Source: Methylobacterium sp. Leaf112
Lineage (GTDB): Bacteria; Pseudomonadota; Alphaproteobacteria; Rhizobiales; Beijerinckiaceae
DNA length: 64,000 nt
Direction of reading: 5' to 3'
Assembly: GCF_001423295.1 (NCBI RefSeq)
Contig: NZ_LMNG01000001.1
Location: 372,829-436,828, forward strand
In this document: in pieces, positions 45,695 through 55,096 of the stretch
Layout of the letters: each line of letters begins with the position of its first letter
Numbering within the stretch: position 1 is the first letter of the stretch
Program-made: the position numbers and the translations under genes
Notes under the pieces: model-generated
Seen by the model: only the letters and a program-made list of their open reading frames with translations
Told to the model about the DNA's origin: nothing
The model's database searches: none

Positions 45695-48600
45695 TCAATG
45701 GAAATCACGGCTCCGGTAGACCCTCCGATCGGGTGGCGCGGAGAAGTCCGTGGTTTCGGGCGGAAGCTTGAAACCGCCCTCGCGCAGGCTGCGGAGTTCG
45801 GCGGTGAGGTCGCGGAAGCGTTCGGCGAGGAGATGGACCACGAGGCCCTGGCGCTGGATGCGGCCGCGCACGGCGAGGAAGCGTGCACCCATGGCGACGG
45901 CGCGATGAGCCTCGAACACCTTCGCCCACACGATGACGTTGGCGATGCCGGTTTCGTCCTCGAGGGTGAGGAAAACCGTCCCATGGGCCGTGCCGGGCCG
46001 CTGGCGGGTGAGCACGAGCCCCGCCACGGTGACGCGGGCGTTGTTGGGCACCCGCATCGCGTCGTGGTGGTCGCGGGCGGGAATCGCACCGATCCGGGCG
46101 AGCCGCGCCCGGAAGAACGCCACCGGATGACCCTTCAGCGAGAGCCCGGTGGTGACGTAATCTGCGGCCACGTGCTCGGATTCGGCCATGGCAGGCAGGG
46201 CCAAGGCGGGCTCGGCCCGAAACAGTCCGTCATCGGCATGAAAGGCGAACAGCGGTAGCGGCGCTTCCAGCAGGTGCGCGCGCCGGTCCGTCGCGGTCCA
46301 GGCGGCGGCCTTTCTGGAGCTTGTACCCTCCAGGGTCCGTACCGCCCAGAGGGCCGCGCGCCGATCGAGGTCGAGGGAGCGGAAGGCATCGGCTTCGGCC
46401 AGGCGTTCCAGGGCGTTGCGCGGCAGGACGAGGGCCGCCTGCAATCCCTCGATGCTGGCGTAGCCGTTGCCGCGAAGGGCCACGAGACGGCGCATGGCGA
46501 CCTCTGGCACGCCGCTGATCTGGCGCAGGCCGAGCCGCACGGCGAGCCGTCGGGGAACCTCCGGGGGTGGGGGCTCCGAAGCAGGTTCCAGGGTGCAGTC
46601 CCAGTCGCTCGCGTTCACGTCGACCCCGCGCACCTCGACCCCGTGGGCGCGGGCGTCGCGGACGAGTTGGGCCGGCTGGTAGAAGCCCATGGGCTGGGCG
46701 TTGAGGATCGCGGCGAGGAAGACGTCGGGGTGCCGGCACTTCATCCAGGCCGAGGCGTAGACGAGGAGCGCGAAGCTCGCCGCGTGGCTCTCGGGAAAGC
46801 CGTAGGTGGAGAACCCCTCGATCTGCTTGAAGCAGCGTTCGGTGAAGTCGCGCGGGTAGCCGCGCGCCACCATGCCCTCCACGAACTTGGTGCGGAAGTT
46901 CACGATCTCGCCGTTGTGCCGGAAGGTCGCCATGGCCCGGCGCAGGCCGTCGGCTTCGGACGGCAGGAACCCCGCCGCCGTGATGGCGATCTGCATGGCG
47001 TGCTCCTGGAACAGGGGGACGCCGTAGGTTCGCTTGAGCACGCTCTCGAGTTCGTTCGCCGGACCTTGGCTCGGATGGGGCGAGGGGTAGACGACCGGCT
47101 CCAGGTTCTGCCGCCGGCGCAGATACGGATGCACCATGTCGCCCTGGATCGGGCCGGGGCGGACGATGGCGACCTGCACCACGAGGTCGTAGAATTCGGC
47201 CGGTTTCAGGCGCGGCAGCATCGACATCTGCGCCCGGCTCTCGACCTGGAACACGCCGACGGAGTCGGCCTTCGACAGCATGGCGTAGACGGCCGGGTCG
47301 GCAGGCGGGAGGTCGGAGAGGGTCGGGTAGTCGTGGCCGTAGTCGCGGGCGAGGAAGTCGAGGCCGCGCTTGAGGCAGCTCAGCATGCCCAGCGCCAGGA
47401 TATCGACCTTCATCAGGCCGAGCACGTCGATGTCGTCCTTGTCCCACTCGATGAAGGTGCGGTCCGCCATGGCGGCGTTGCCCACCGGCACGGTCTCGTC
47501 GAGGCGCCCGCGCGTGAGCACGAACCCGCCGACATGCTGCGACAGGTGGCGCGGGAAGCCGATGAGGGCGTGGGCGAGATCCAGCGCCTGCCGGATCGCC
47601 GGGTTCTTCGGGTCGAGGCCGGCCTGCTCGATATGGGCGTCGGGCAGGGCGGCGCCCCACGAGCCCCACACGGTGTCGGCCATCAGCCCGGTGATGTCCG
47701 GGGTGAGGCCCAGCACCTTGCCGACCTCGCGGATGGCGCTCCGCGGCCGGTAGTGGATCACCGTGGCGCAGATGGCGGCGCGGTCGCGGCCGTAGCGCGT
47801 GTAGAGGTATTGGATCACCTCCTCGCGCCGCTCGTGCTCGAAATCGACGTCGATGTCGGGCGGCTCCGCCCTGTTCTCCGAGATGAAGCGCGCGAACAGC
47901 AGGCGGATCTCGGTGGGGTCCACCGCCGTGATGCCGAGGCAGTAGCACACCACGGAATTGGCGGCCGAGCCCCGGCCCTGGCACAGGATGCCTCGGCTGC
48001 GCGCGAACTCGACGATGTCGAACAGGGTGAGGAAGTAGCGCGCGTAATCCATTTTCGCGATGAGGCGGAGTTCCTCCGCGATCGTCACGGCGATGTTCTC
48101 CGGAATTCCATCCGGGTAGCGCCATCGGGCGCGCTCGTGGACCTTGTCCGTGAGGTAGGCCTGCGGGGTCCAGCCCGGCGGCACCGGTTCGTCGGGATAC
48201 TCGTAACGGAGCTGATCGAGGGAGAAGCCGCAGGCCTGCGCGATCTCCACCGTCCGCGCGATGGCATCCGGATGCTCGGCGAACAGCCGCGCCATGGCGG
48301 CGGGGGCCTTGAGGTGCCGCTCGGCGTTGGCCTCCAGCCGGTAGCCGGCCTCGCGCAGGGTGCAGCCGGCGCGGATGCAGGCGAGGATGTCTTGCAGGGG
48401 GCGCCGGCCGGGCACGTGGTAGAGGGCGTCCGATACCGCCACCAGGGGCGCGCCGAGGCGGTTTCCCCACTCGGCGAGGCGGCCGAGGCGCCGGCGCTCG
48501 TCGCCGCGATGGCGGTGGCTGCCAGCGAGAAACGTCCGCCCCGGCGCCGCCTCCGCCAGGGCGGCGAGGCGGTCCGCGAAGGCGCCGCGCGGGACCTCCG

Positions 48601-49012
48601 GCGGCATATCGTCCGACGGCATGGCGATGAACATCTGCCCCGCGCTTGTCCCCAGCATCTCGGCGAAGGAGAAGTGGCAGGCGCCCTTCTCCGCCCGGCG
48701 GTTGCCCAGGGTGAGGAGGCGGCACAGGCGGCCATAGGCGTCTCGGTCCATGGGGTAGGTGACCGCCTCGAACCCGCATTCCGTCACCAGGCGCACGCCC
48801 ACCAGGGTGCGGACGGAGGGTTCCCCGGCCTTGGCCCGGCGCAGGCCCTCCGCATAGGCGCGCACCACGCCCGAAAAGGTGTTGCGGTCGGCGATCCCGA
48901 TGGCGACGAAGCCGAATTCGGCCGCCCGCGCCACCATCTCCTCCGGGTGCGAGGCCCCGCGCAGGAAGGAGAAGTTCGTGGTGATCGCGAGCTCGGCGTA
49001 GGGCGGCGTCAT
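45695..49012 (-). CDS. dnaE2: Error-prone DNA polymerase, DnaE2/ImuC
   Basis: The 1105-residue C-family polymerase makes the translesion step of SOS mutagenesis together with ImuA and ImuB. The PHP domain opens [21 protein letters not shown]. Polymerase core stretches include [40 protein letters not shown] with the catalytic Asp pair, and [15 protein letters not shown]. An OB-fold lies near the C-terminus ([18 protein letters not shown]). The length is typical of DnaE2. ATG 49012 was chosen because it follows imuB closely and starts the PHP domain; GGGAG lies just upstream. The frame is open further upstream inside imuB. Confidence 0.96.
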   Translation of the reverse strand: MTPPYAELAITTNFSFLRGASHPEEMVARAAEFGFVAIGIADRNTFSGVVRAYAEGLRRAKAGEPSVRTLVGVRLVTECGFEAVTYPMDRDAYGRLCRLLTLGNRRAEKGACHFSFAEMLGTSAGQMFIAMPSDDMPPEVPRGAFADRLAALAEAAPGRTFLAGSHRHRGDERRRLGRLAEWGNRLGAPLVAVSDALYHVPGRRPLQDILACIRAGCTLREAGYRLEANAERHLKAPAAMARLFAEHPDAIARTVEIAQACGFSLDQLRYEYPDEPVPPGWTPQAYLTDKVHERARWRYPDGIPENIAVTIAEELRLIAKMDYARYFLTLFDIVEFARSRGILCQGRGSAANSVVCYCLGITAVDPTEIRLLFARFISENRAEPPDIDVDFEHERREEVIQYLYTRYGRDRAAICATVIHYRPRSAIREVGKVLGLTPDITGLMADTVWGSWGAALPDAHIEQAGLDPKNPAIRQALDLAHALIGFPRHLSQHVGGFVLTRGRLDETVPVGNAAMADRTFIEWDKDDIDVLGLMKVDILALGMLSCLKRGLDFLARDYGHDYPTLSDLPPADPAVYAMLSKADSVGVFQVESRAQMSMLPRLKPAEFYDLVVQVAIVRPGPIQGDMVHPYLRRRQNLEPVVYPSPHPSQGPANELESVLKRTYGVPLFQEHAMQIAITAAGFLPSEADGLRRAMATFRHNGEIVNFRTKFVEGMVARGYPRDFTERCFKQIEGFSTYGFPESHAASFALLVYASAWMKCRHPDVFLAAILNAQPMGFYQPAQLVRDARAHGVEVRGVDVNASDWDCTLEPASEPPPPEVPRRLAVRLGLRQISGVPEVAMRRLVALRGNGYASIEGLQAALVLPRNALERLAEADAFRSLDLDRRAALWAVRTLEGTSSRKAAAWTATDRRAHLLEAPLPLFAFHADDGLFRAEPALALPAMAESEHVAADYVTTGLSLKGHPVAFFRARLARIGAIPARDHHDAMRVPNNARVTVAGLVLTRQRPGTAHGTVFLTLEDETGIANVIVWAKVFEAHRAVAMGARFLAVRGRIQRQGLVVHLLAERFRDLTAELRSLREGGFKLPPETTDFSAPPDRRVYRSRDFH

Positions 49013-49041
49013 GCTCCCGCCCGGCGGGGAGGCGGCTTCAC
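49009..49041 (-). other. Bridging mini-ORF between imuB and dnaE2
   Basis: This is the ten-codon frame [10 protein letters not shown]. Its GTG (49041-49039) overlaps the imuB stop as GTGA. Its TGA (49011-49009) overlaps the dnaE2 ATG as ATGA. The dnaE2 Shine-Dalgarno lies inside it. Translation is inferred from position only. Confidence 0.35.
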
Positions 49042-50642
49042 GCGAACATCCCGTGGACGAACCAGCCGACCGTCTGGGCCCGGGCAAGCGTCTGAGCTGG
49101 AGGAAGCGTTTGTGTTGGGGAAGCCGCCTGCCGGTAGACCCACAGGCGGCGACCGGCCTCGTCCTCGACCACGTAATAGTCGCGGGTCGGGGTGGCGCCC
49201 GACCACCATTCCCCGGCGATGCGCTCGGGGCCCTCCGCATGGGCGACCCGGTGCAGGCGTCGGCGCCAGCGGAAGCGCTGGGGCGGCCCATCGGGGGCGA
49301 GAACGTCCTCGGCCGCTTCGCTGCGGGTGAGGAGAACGAGGGGCCGGGGCAACCCCGCGCCGGCCTGGGCCGGACGGTGCAGGGCGATGCGGGTCACCCG
49401 CCACGGCTCGGCCGTCTCGGCCCGCTCGGGCACGTGGCTCTCGTGATGCGCGAGGCGCAGGATGCCGCGCCCGAGGCGCTGGTGCAGGGCGTCGGCGAGA
49501 CCCGCCGCGCCCGTCGCCGCGCGGCCATCCCCCGAGAGATCGCCCTGACGCGCGGTGACCGGGCCGGTGCCGACCACATCGAGGCGCACGGTCTCGAAGC
49601 CGAAGCCGGCATCGAGGGCCGCCCCGAGGCGGTCGAGGCGGAGGTCGAGGAGCCGTCCCACCAGCACCGGACAGCGGGTCGGCTCGCTCAAGGCGAGGTC
49701 GAGGGTCCGGATCACGCCGTCGACCCGGTGCAGGGTGAGGCGCAGGGCCCGTGCGCCGAGGCCGGCGGCCTCCAGGCGCGGGGCGACGGTCTCCATGAGG
49801 CGCGTCGCCGTCGCCACGATGGTGTCCTGATGGCCGATGGGGTCGAGGAAGCCGCGCGCGGCGCCGAACGCCAGCGGTTCGTCGAGGGGGGCCAGGGGGT
49901 CGGGCCGGTGCCCGAGGGCCTGGTCGAGGCGCCGGATGAGGGTATCGCCGAACCGCCGGACCAGGGGCGCCCGGGGGGCGTCGACGAGGTCGCCGATCCG
50001 GCGCAGGCCGAGGCGGCCGAGGGCCGCGGCCACCTCGGGGTCGATGCGCAGGGCGAGGACGGGCAGGCCGCGCAGGGCGTCGACTTCGCCGCCGGTGGGT
50101 ACGAAGCCGCCGGCCCCGTGGCGGGCCAGGGCGAAGGCGCAGCCGGGATTGCCCGCGAGGGCGAGGCGCGCCGGCAGACCGTTGGCGCCGAGGCGCCGGG
50201 CGAGGTCGGCCATCAACCCGGCCTCGCCACCGTAGAGGTGGCTCGCCCCCGCGACGTCGAGGAAGAACCCGTCGCGGCCCTCGGCCTCGCCGAAGGCCGC
50301 GACGCTCGGGGTGTAGCGCTTGGCCCACAGGCACAGGCGATCGAGGGCCGCCGCGTCGGCCTCCGGATCTGCCGGATGGACCGCGAGCGGTGTGTTCAGG
50401 CGGGCGCGGGCGCGGGCCAGGGGCTCGCCGGGGCGCAGTCCCAGGGCCCGGGCCCGGGCATCGACGGCGGTGAGGCGCAGGCCCGTCGCTTCCCCGGCGG
50501 CGACGACGAGGGGGGACGCATCGTCGTGCGAGCATGCGCGGTGGGGAGACCCATCATGGCCGCCCTGCGCGAGGCCCGCATGCGCCCGCCTCAGGCGGGT
50601 GACCGGCCAATGCTCCAGCCAGACCGAAACGATGCGTGGCAT
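49038..50642 (-). CDS. imuB: Mutasome protein ImuB (inactive Y-family polymerase)
   Basis: The 534-residue Y-family-like protein links ImuA, DnaE2 and the sliding clamp during SOS mutagenesis. The N-terminus [17 protein letters not shown] and the C-terminal end GWFVHGMFA are family hallmarks. [15 protein letters not shown] lies in the palm. In the family the catalytic acidic residues are missing, so it is thought to act as an adaptor; the residues were not aligned here. A short repeat ([14 protein letters not shown]) precedes the end. Its start overlaps the end of imuA by 89 bases. Confidence 0.94.
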   Translation of the reverse strand: MPRIVSVWLEHWPVTRLRRAHAGLAQGGHDGSPHRACSHDDASPLVVAAGEATGLRLTAVDARARALGLRPGEPLARARARLNTPLAVHPADPEADAAALDRLCLWAKRYTPSVAAFGEAEGRDGFFLDVAGASHLYGGEAGLMADLARRLGANGLPARLALAGNPGCAFALARHGAGGFVPTGGEVDALRGLPVLALRIDPEVAAALGRLGLRRIGDLVDAPRAPLVRRFGDTLIRRLDQALGHRPDPLAPLDEPLAFGAARGFLDPIGHQDTIVATATRLMETVAPRLEAAGLGARALRLTLHRVDGVIRTLDLALSEPTRCPVLVGRLLDLRLDRLGAALDAGFGFETVRLDVVGTGPVTARQGDLSGDGRAATGAAGLADALHQRLGRGILRLAHHESHVPERAETAEPWRVTRIALHRPAQAGAGLPRPLVLLTRSEAAEDVLAPDGPPQRFRWRRRLHRVAHAEGPERIAGEWWSGATPTRDYYVVEDEAGRRLWVYRQAASPTQTLPPAQTLARAQTVGWFVHGMFA

Positions 50643-51417
50643 GATCCCACTCCAGAAGCCAATCCCCCGTCCGTCCGTTGCGGCAGCGGTCGAGCCGCAC
50701 CCGCCAGCACGGCCGCTCGATGCAGCCGAACCGGTCGCGCAGGGCCTTGCCGGCGGCGATCCGCCACCGGGTCGCGGCCACGTTGGGGCTCTCCGCCCCC
50801 GCCGGGCGTAGGACCACGAGGAGGCCGTCCGTGCGGGCCCCGGCCAGATGCAGCCGCCGGCTCTGGATCAGGGGGATGCCGGCATCGACGAGGCCCGCCA
50901 CCGCCGCAAGACCGCCCCCGGCGGCGGCTTGCCCCCCGTTGCCTGCGGCTGGGCCACCGTTGCCGCCGGCCCGCAGGGCCTCCTCCAGGGCGCGGTAGAC
51001 GTCGCGGTCGCTGCCCGCCTCGAACAGGAGCAGCCGGTTCGGGTCGAGGCCGAGGCCAGCGAGGCCGTGGCCGTAGGGCATCGGATGCCCCTTCGCGATG
51101 ACGAGGAGCGCCTCGCCCCGGACGGCGGCGAGGCGCCGGGCGACGAGGGCGAGGGCGAAGCCCAGGGCCGCCGGCTCGTCGCCCTCGGCCGCGGGGGCGA
51201 CCTCGTGGAGCTGGCCGAGGCCGAGGCCACCGCCAGGCAGGTGCCCGTCGACGGCGTGGACCCCGAAGGACAGGGTCTTTCGCGGGGCGTCCCGACCATG
51301 GTGAAGGGCCACGCGCGCCCGCAGGGATGCGAGCCGTGCGGGAACGTCGGTCGCATCCCCATCCGCCCGGTGGGACGCATCCGGGGATTGGGAATGGGGG
51401 TGGGGGCGTTGCGACAT
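50554..51417 (-). CDS. imuA: Mutasome protein ImuA
   Basis: The 287-residue RecA/SulA-like protein is the first gene of the imuA-imuB-dnaE2 operon. The family stretch DGHLPGGGLGLGQLHEVAPA sits where RecA has its ATP-binding loop, followed by LLVIAKGHPMPYGHGLAGLGLDPNRLL and a C-terminal [21 protein letters not shown] Gly/Ala-rich low-complexity insert (GGNGGPAAGNGGQAAAGGG) lies mid-protein. The frame is open to 51696, but ATG 51417 has GGAG nine bases upstream and fits the LexA box position. Confidence 0.93.
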   Translation of the reverse strand: MSQRPHPHSQSPDASHRADGDATDVPARLASLRARVALHHGRDAPRKTLSFGVHAVDGHLPGGGLGLGQLHEVAPAAEGDEPAALGFALALVARRLAAVRGEALLVIAKGHPMPYGHGLAGLGLDPNRLLLFEAGSDRDVYRALEEALRAGGNGGPAAGNGGQAAAGGGLAAVAGLVDAGIPLIQSRRLHLAGARTDGLLVVLRPAGAESPNVAATRWRIAAGKALRDRFGCIERPCWRVRLDRCRNGRTGDWLLEWDHATHRFGLAGALAGHPPEAGACGPRAGRP

Positions 51418-51444
51418 CCGGGTGGCTCCATGGCCTGATGATAA

Positions 51445-51459
51445 GAACAAAACAGGAAC
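51445..51459 (-). promoter_or_regulatory. LexA (SOS) box of the imuA-imuB-dnaE2 operon
   Basis: On the - strand the sequence reads GTTC-CTGTTTT-GTTC, a perfect match to the alphaproteobacterial LexA direct repeat GTTC-N7-GTTC. It ends 27 bases upstream of the imuA ATG at 51417. This predicts DNA-damage induction of the mutasome. The divergent collagen-like gene starts 235 bases away. Confidence 0.9.
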
Positions 51460-51694
51460 ATATTCAACCGATTTCCCGTGGCCTTGCCCTCGGCCTGCGA
51501 CTTCTCGGCGTTCCGTCCCTGTCGCCAGAGGTTTGGCCTGTGGAGGGCTGTGGATGCGTGTGGACGGAGCGCCCAACGTGGTGGGAGCGCGCGATCGCGC
51601 CTGCGGTCGACTACGTAGCTTGACCCTGGGGAACGGGCAGGGCAGCAATCCAGGCCGCCGCGCGCGAGACGCGGGCTCAGCCGGGAGAGAATGC

Positions 51695-52564
51695 ATGCGC
51701 GTCGATCGCGTCCTCGTGGTCCTGTCGGGCCTGTTCGTGTGCGCCGGACCGATCTCGGCCCAAGCCCAAGCCCAGGCTCGGCAGGCCCAGGCTCAGCAGG
51801 TCAAGCCGCAAGCCCGCCGGGCGCAGGCCCCGTCCCAGCCGATCCAGGTCTACGACGCGCGCTTCGAGAACGGCGACCTGCGGATCTCCGGCAGCGTGCG
51901 CAAGGCCGGCACCACCGTGATCCTCGACGAGGACATCTCCGTCATCGCCGACAGCCGGGGCCGCTTCGTCTTCCGCCTGCCCCACATGCCGAACAATTGC
52001 GTCGCGACCCTTAAGGCGGGCGAGGACGAGCGCGAGGTGGTGGTGGGCAATTGCGGTCCGGCGGGCCAGCCTGGGCCGAAGGGAGAGGCGGGTGCCAAGG
52101 GGGAGCCCGGCGCAAAGGGGGAGGCCGGCGCAAAGGGCGAGGACGGCGCCACCGGACCTCAGGGCGTCGCCGGCCTTCAAGGCTCACCCGGTCCTCAAGG
52201 CGTTCCGGGCGCCAAGGGCGAGACGGGTCCGAAAGGCGAAGCGGGTCCCAAGGGTGACACGGGTCCCAAGGGAGAGATTGGTCCCAAGGGCGACACGGGT
52301 CCGAAGGGCGAAGCCGGCACCAGGGGCGCTGCCGGTCCGCAGGGCCCGGCCGGCGTCGCGGCTCCAGTGGCCGCGTCGTCGCCCCTGCGGGCGGTGCGTC
52401 AGGAATCCTGCCCGGCGAGCGGTTGCGCCGTGACCTGCGAGACCGGCGAGACCCTGGTCTCGGCCTATTGCCTGCCGACCGGCATCCCGACCATGAGCAA
52501 GGGCACCGGCGCGGCCTGCCCCTCCGAAAGCCAGGGGCTGGTGGCCGTCTGCGGCCGCCTCTGA
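51695..52564 (+). CDS. Secreted collagen-like protein
   Basis: The 289-residue exported protein has a signal peptide (MRVDRVLVVLSGLFVCAGPISAQ), a Gln/Ala-rich linker to ~48 and a beta-sandwich-like domain (~50-119, carboxypeptidase-regulatory-like). An uninterrupted collagen triplet region of about 34 Gly-X-Y repeats (~121-222) follows, rich in GPKGE, GPKGD and GAKGE. A C-terminal domain contains six Cys. Lys-Gly-Glu/Asp triplets stabilise bacterial collagen triple helices, so a trimeric surface or periplasmic fibre is likely. The frame is open upstream, but GGGAGAG and the signal peptide fix ATG 51695. Confidence 0.88.
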   Translation: MRVDRVLVVLSGLFVCAGPISAQAQAQARQAQAQQVKPQARRAQAPSQPIQVYDARFENGDLRISGSVRKAGTTVILDEDISVIADSRGRFVFRLPHMPNNCVATLKAGEDEREVVVGNCGPAGQPGPKGEAGAKGEPGAKGEAGAKGEDGATGPQGVAGLQGSPGPQGVPGAKGETGPKGEAGPKGDTGPKGEIGPKGDTGPKGEAGTRGAAGPQGPAGVAAPVAASSPLRAVRQESCPASGCAVTCETGETLVSAYCLPTGIPTMSKGTGAACPSESQGLVAVCGRL

Positions 52565-52610
52565 TCCGCCGCCGCGTCCCCGCGAATGCGGAGAGGCAGC
52601 CGGATTCCCA

Positions 52611-53834
52611 TCACGGGCGCGCCATCCAGGCGCGCATCCCCTCCGCCGCCGCCCGGCCGCTGGCGAAGGCGCCCTGGAGCAGGTAGCCCCCCGTGGGGGC
52701 GTCCCAGTCGAGCATCTCGCCGGCCACGAACGTGCCGGGCCGGGCGTTCAGCATGAAACGGTCATCGACCTGCCCGAACGGCACGCCGCCGACGGACGAG
52801 ATCGCCCGTTCGATGGGGCGCGGGGCCAGGAGACGCAGGGGCGCGGCCTTGATCAGGGCCGCGAGGGCCGCCGCATCGCCGGGGAGCGCCGGGCCCGCCG
52901 CTTCGCGCAGGAACCCGGCCGCCACGGGGGACAGCCCGGCGGCCTTGCGCAGGCGGTTGGCGAGCGATTCGCCGGGTCTGGTGTTGCCCAGAGCCTGCGC
53001 CACGGCGGCTTCCGCTAGGTCGGGACGCAGGTCGAGGCTGATGGCGCCGCCCATCCCCTCGGCGAGGGCCGACCGGATCGCCTGGGAGGCCGCATAGAGG
53101 GCACCGCCCTCGATGCCTTCCGCTGTGATCATCGCCTCGCCGCGAACCCGGTGTTCGCCCACGCTCAGGGCGATGCGCTTGAGGGGCTGGCCGGCGAAGC
53201 GATCGGCGAACACAGGCGACCAGGCGACGCAGAAGCCGACATTCGAGGCCCGGAGCGGCGTCACCGGAATGCCCTGGCCCTCCAGCACGGGCACCCAGGC
53301 CCCGTCCGAGCCGAGGCGCGGCCAGCTCGCGCCGCCGAGCGCCAGCAGCAGGGCGGCGGGACGAGCCGCGACCCGCCCCTCCGGCGTCTCGAACAGCACC
53401 GCCCCCGTCTCCGACCATCCGACGAAGCGGTGCCGGGTGCGGAGCGTGACGCCGAGGCCGTCGAGGCGCGCGAGCCAGGCCCGGAGCAGGGGCGAGGCCT
53501 TGAAGCTCTCGGGAAACACCCGGCCGCTCGACCCGACGAAGGTCGGCTGGCCGAGATCGGCGCACCATGCCCGCAGGGCCTCCGGCGGAAAGCTCCCGAC
53601 GGCTCCGGCCAGGGTCCCGTCCTGCGGCTGATAGCGGGCGAGGAAGGCGGGCAGGGGTTCGGAATGGGTGAGGTTGAGGCCGCCCCGCCCGGCGATGAGA
53701 AGCTTTCGCGCGGGCGACGGCATCCGGTCGTAGACGGTCACGGCATGGCCGGCCCGCGCCAGAACCTCCGCCGCCATCAGCCCGGCCGGGCCGCCGCCGA
53801 TCACCGCCGGGCCGCTCTCGTGGTGTTCCGTCAT
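52611..53834 (-). CDS. TIGR03862 family flavoprotein (NAD(P)/FAD-dependent oxidoreductase)
   Basis: The 407-residue HI0933/BaiN-like flavoprotein has the FAD Rossmann motif VIGGGPAGLMAAEVLARAGH at the N-terminus, GRGGLNLTHSE, and a C-terminal FAD segment (RPGTFVAGEMLDWDAPTGGYLLQGAF). The family reduces unidentified substrates; some members are annotated as aminoacetone oxidase family. ATG 53834 precedes the FAD motif by about ten residues; the frame is open for 13 codons more. It is divergent from terC. Confidence 0.9.
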   Translation of the reverse strand: MTEHHESGPAVIGGGPAGLMAAEVLARAGHAVTVYDRMPSPARKLLIAGRGGLNLTHSEPLPAFLARYQPQDGTLAGAVGSFPPEALRAWCADLGQPTFVGSSGRVFPESFKASPLLRAWLARLDGLGVTLRTRHRFVGWSETGAVLFETPEGRVAARPAALLLALGGASWPRLGSDGAWVPVLEGQGIPVTPLRASNVGFCVAWSPVFADRFAGQPLKRIALSVGEHRVRGEAMITAEGIEGGALYAASQAIRSALAEGMGGAISLDLRPDLAEAAVAQALGNTRPGESLANRLRKAAGLSPVAAGFLREAAGPALPGDAAALAALIKAAPLRLLAPRPIERAISSVGGVPFGQVDDRFMLNARPGTFVAGEMLDWDAPTGGYLLQGAFASGRAAAEGMRAWMARP

Positions 53835-54016
53835 CCGAACTCCGGTGGATCCCGCGCCGCTCGCCCCCGGCAAGCCCGTGGCGCGGGGGCCCTGTCAAGC
53901 GCCGCCCTCGATTCGCGTCGCCCTTGATTCGCATGCACCCTGGCCCCAACTCCGGCCCATCGGCTGCGGGCCCCTCTGGCGGGATGCTCTATGATGCGTT
54001 CCGTGATGTCGGAGCC

Positions 54017-54043
54017 GATGCTTTCTCTTCCCCAAGAAGCATC
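54017..54043 (+). promoter_or_regulatory. Hairpin in the terC leader
   Basis: GATGCTT at 54017-54023 and AAGCATC at 54037-54043 form a perfect seven-base stem with a 13-base pyrimidine-rich loop. It ends 12 bases before the terC ATG, where the RBS would be expected, so it may hide or present that site. The sequence does not match the yybP-ykoY manganese riboswitch core. Confidence 0.45.
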
Positions 54044-54055
54044 GACGGTCCGCAC

Positions 54056-55072
54056 ATGGAACTTCTCACCTACGAATGGCTCGGCAAGCCGGTCTGGATG
54101 TGGCTCGGCTTCCACGCCCTGGTCGCGGGTCTGCTCGCCTTCGATCTCGGGCTCCTGCACAAGGACAAGAACCACGAGATCGGCGTGAAGGAGAGCCTAC
54201 TCCTCACGGCGTTCTACTTCAGCCTCGGCCTCGTCTTCGGCGGCTGGGTGTGGTGGTACCTCGGGCCGCAGGCGGGGCAGGAATACGTCGCCGGCCTCGT
54301 GGTCGAGAAGTCGCTGTCCATGGACAACGTCTTCGTCATCGCCGTCATCCTCACGGCCCTCAACATCCCGCGCGCGGCCCAGCACCGGGTGCTGGTCTGG
54401 GGCATCCTCGCCGCCGTGCTCCTGCGCGGTCTGATGATCGGGCTCGGCGCCGCCCTGGTGCACCAGGCCGCCTGGGTGCTGTCGATCTTCGCCGCCTTCC
54501 TCATCTTCGCCGGGCTCAAGATGCTGTTCTCGAAGGAGGAGGAGCCCGGCGACATCAACGAGAACCGGGCCGTGCGCTATCTGCAAAAGGTCCTGCGCAT
54601 CACGCCCGAACTGCACGGCCAGCGCTTCGTGGTGCGCAAACCCGATCCGAAGACCGGCAAGCTCGCCCTGTGGCTGACGCCGATGGCCCTGGCCCTCATC
54701 CTCGTCAACGGCGCCGACGTGATCTTCGCCGTCGACAGCGTGCCGGCGATCTTCGCCATCACCACCGACACCTTCGTGGTCTACACATCCAACATCTTCG
54801 CCATCCTGGGCCTTCGTGCGCTCTATTTCGCCCTGGCCGCGATGGTGGACCGCTTCGCCTACCTCAAGACGGCGCTCGCCTTCATCCTGATCTTCATCGG
54901 CACCAAGATCGTGGTCGCCGACACGTTCGACCTCGTCCACGTGCCGGCCTGGGTGTCGCTCGCCGTCACCGTGGTGCTGCTGGTGGCCGGAGTCAGCTAC
55001 AGCCTGTGGCGCACGCGGGGTGAGGTCCGCCCCGACGCTTCGGAAGCGGACAAGGCCCCGCACCACGCCTGA
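54056..55072 (+). CDS. TerC/Alx family integral membrane protein
   Basis: The 338-residue membrane protein has about nine hydrophobic helices. Conserved acidic family motifs are ESLSMDNVFVIAVIL-like (KSLSMDNVFVIAVI here) and NGADVIFAVDSVPAIFAIT. In E. coli the homologue Alx exports manganese, and TerC proteins are linked to tellurite resistance and metalation of secreted proteins; the role here is inferred as Mn export or resistance. ATG 54056 starts the first conserved region. The polar C-terminus ends KAPHHA. Confidence 0.92.
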   Translation: MELLTYEWLGKPVWMWLGFHALVAGLLAFDLGLLHKDKNHEIGVKESLLLTAFYFSLGLVFGGWVWWYLGPQAGQEYVAGLVVEKSLSMDNVFVIAVILTALNIPRAAQHRVLVWGILAAVLLRGLMIGLGAALVHQAAWVLSIFAAFLIFAGLKMLFSKEEEPGDINENRAVRYLQKVLRITPELHGQRFVVRKPDPKTGKLALWLTPMALALILVNGADVIFAVDSVPAIFAITTDTFVVYTSNIFAILGLRALYFALAAMVDRFAYLKTALAFILIFIGTKIVVADTFDLVHVPAWVSLAVTVVLLVAGVSYSLWRTRGEVRPDASEADKAPHHA

Positions 55073-55096
55073 GGGGAGGGGGCTCTCCCCCCTCCT

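Noticed and set aside
53900..54056. yybP-ykoY manganese riboswitch before terC
   Set aside because: The conserved core sequences of that riboswitch are not visible; only a simple hairpin is present.
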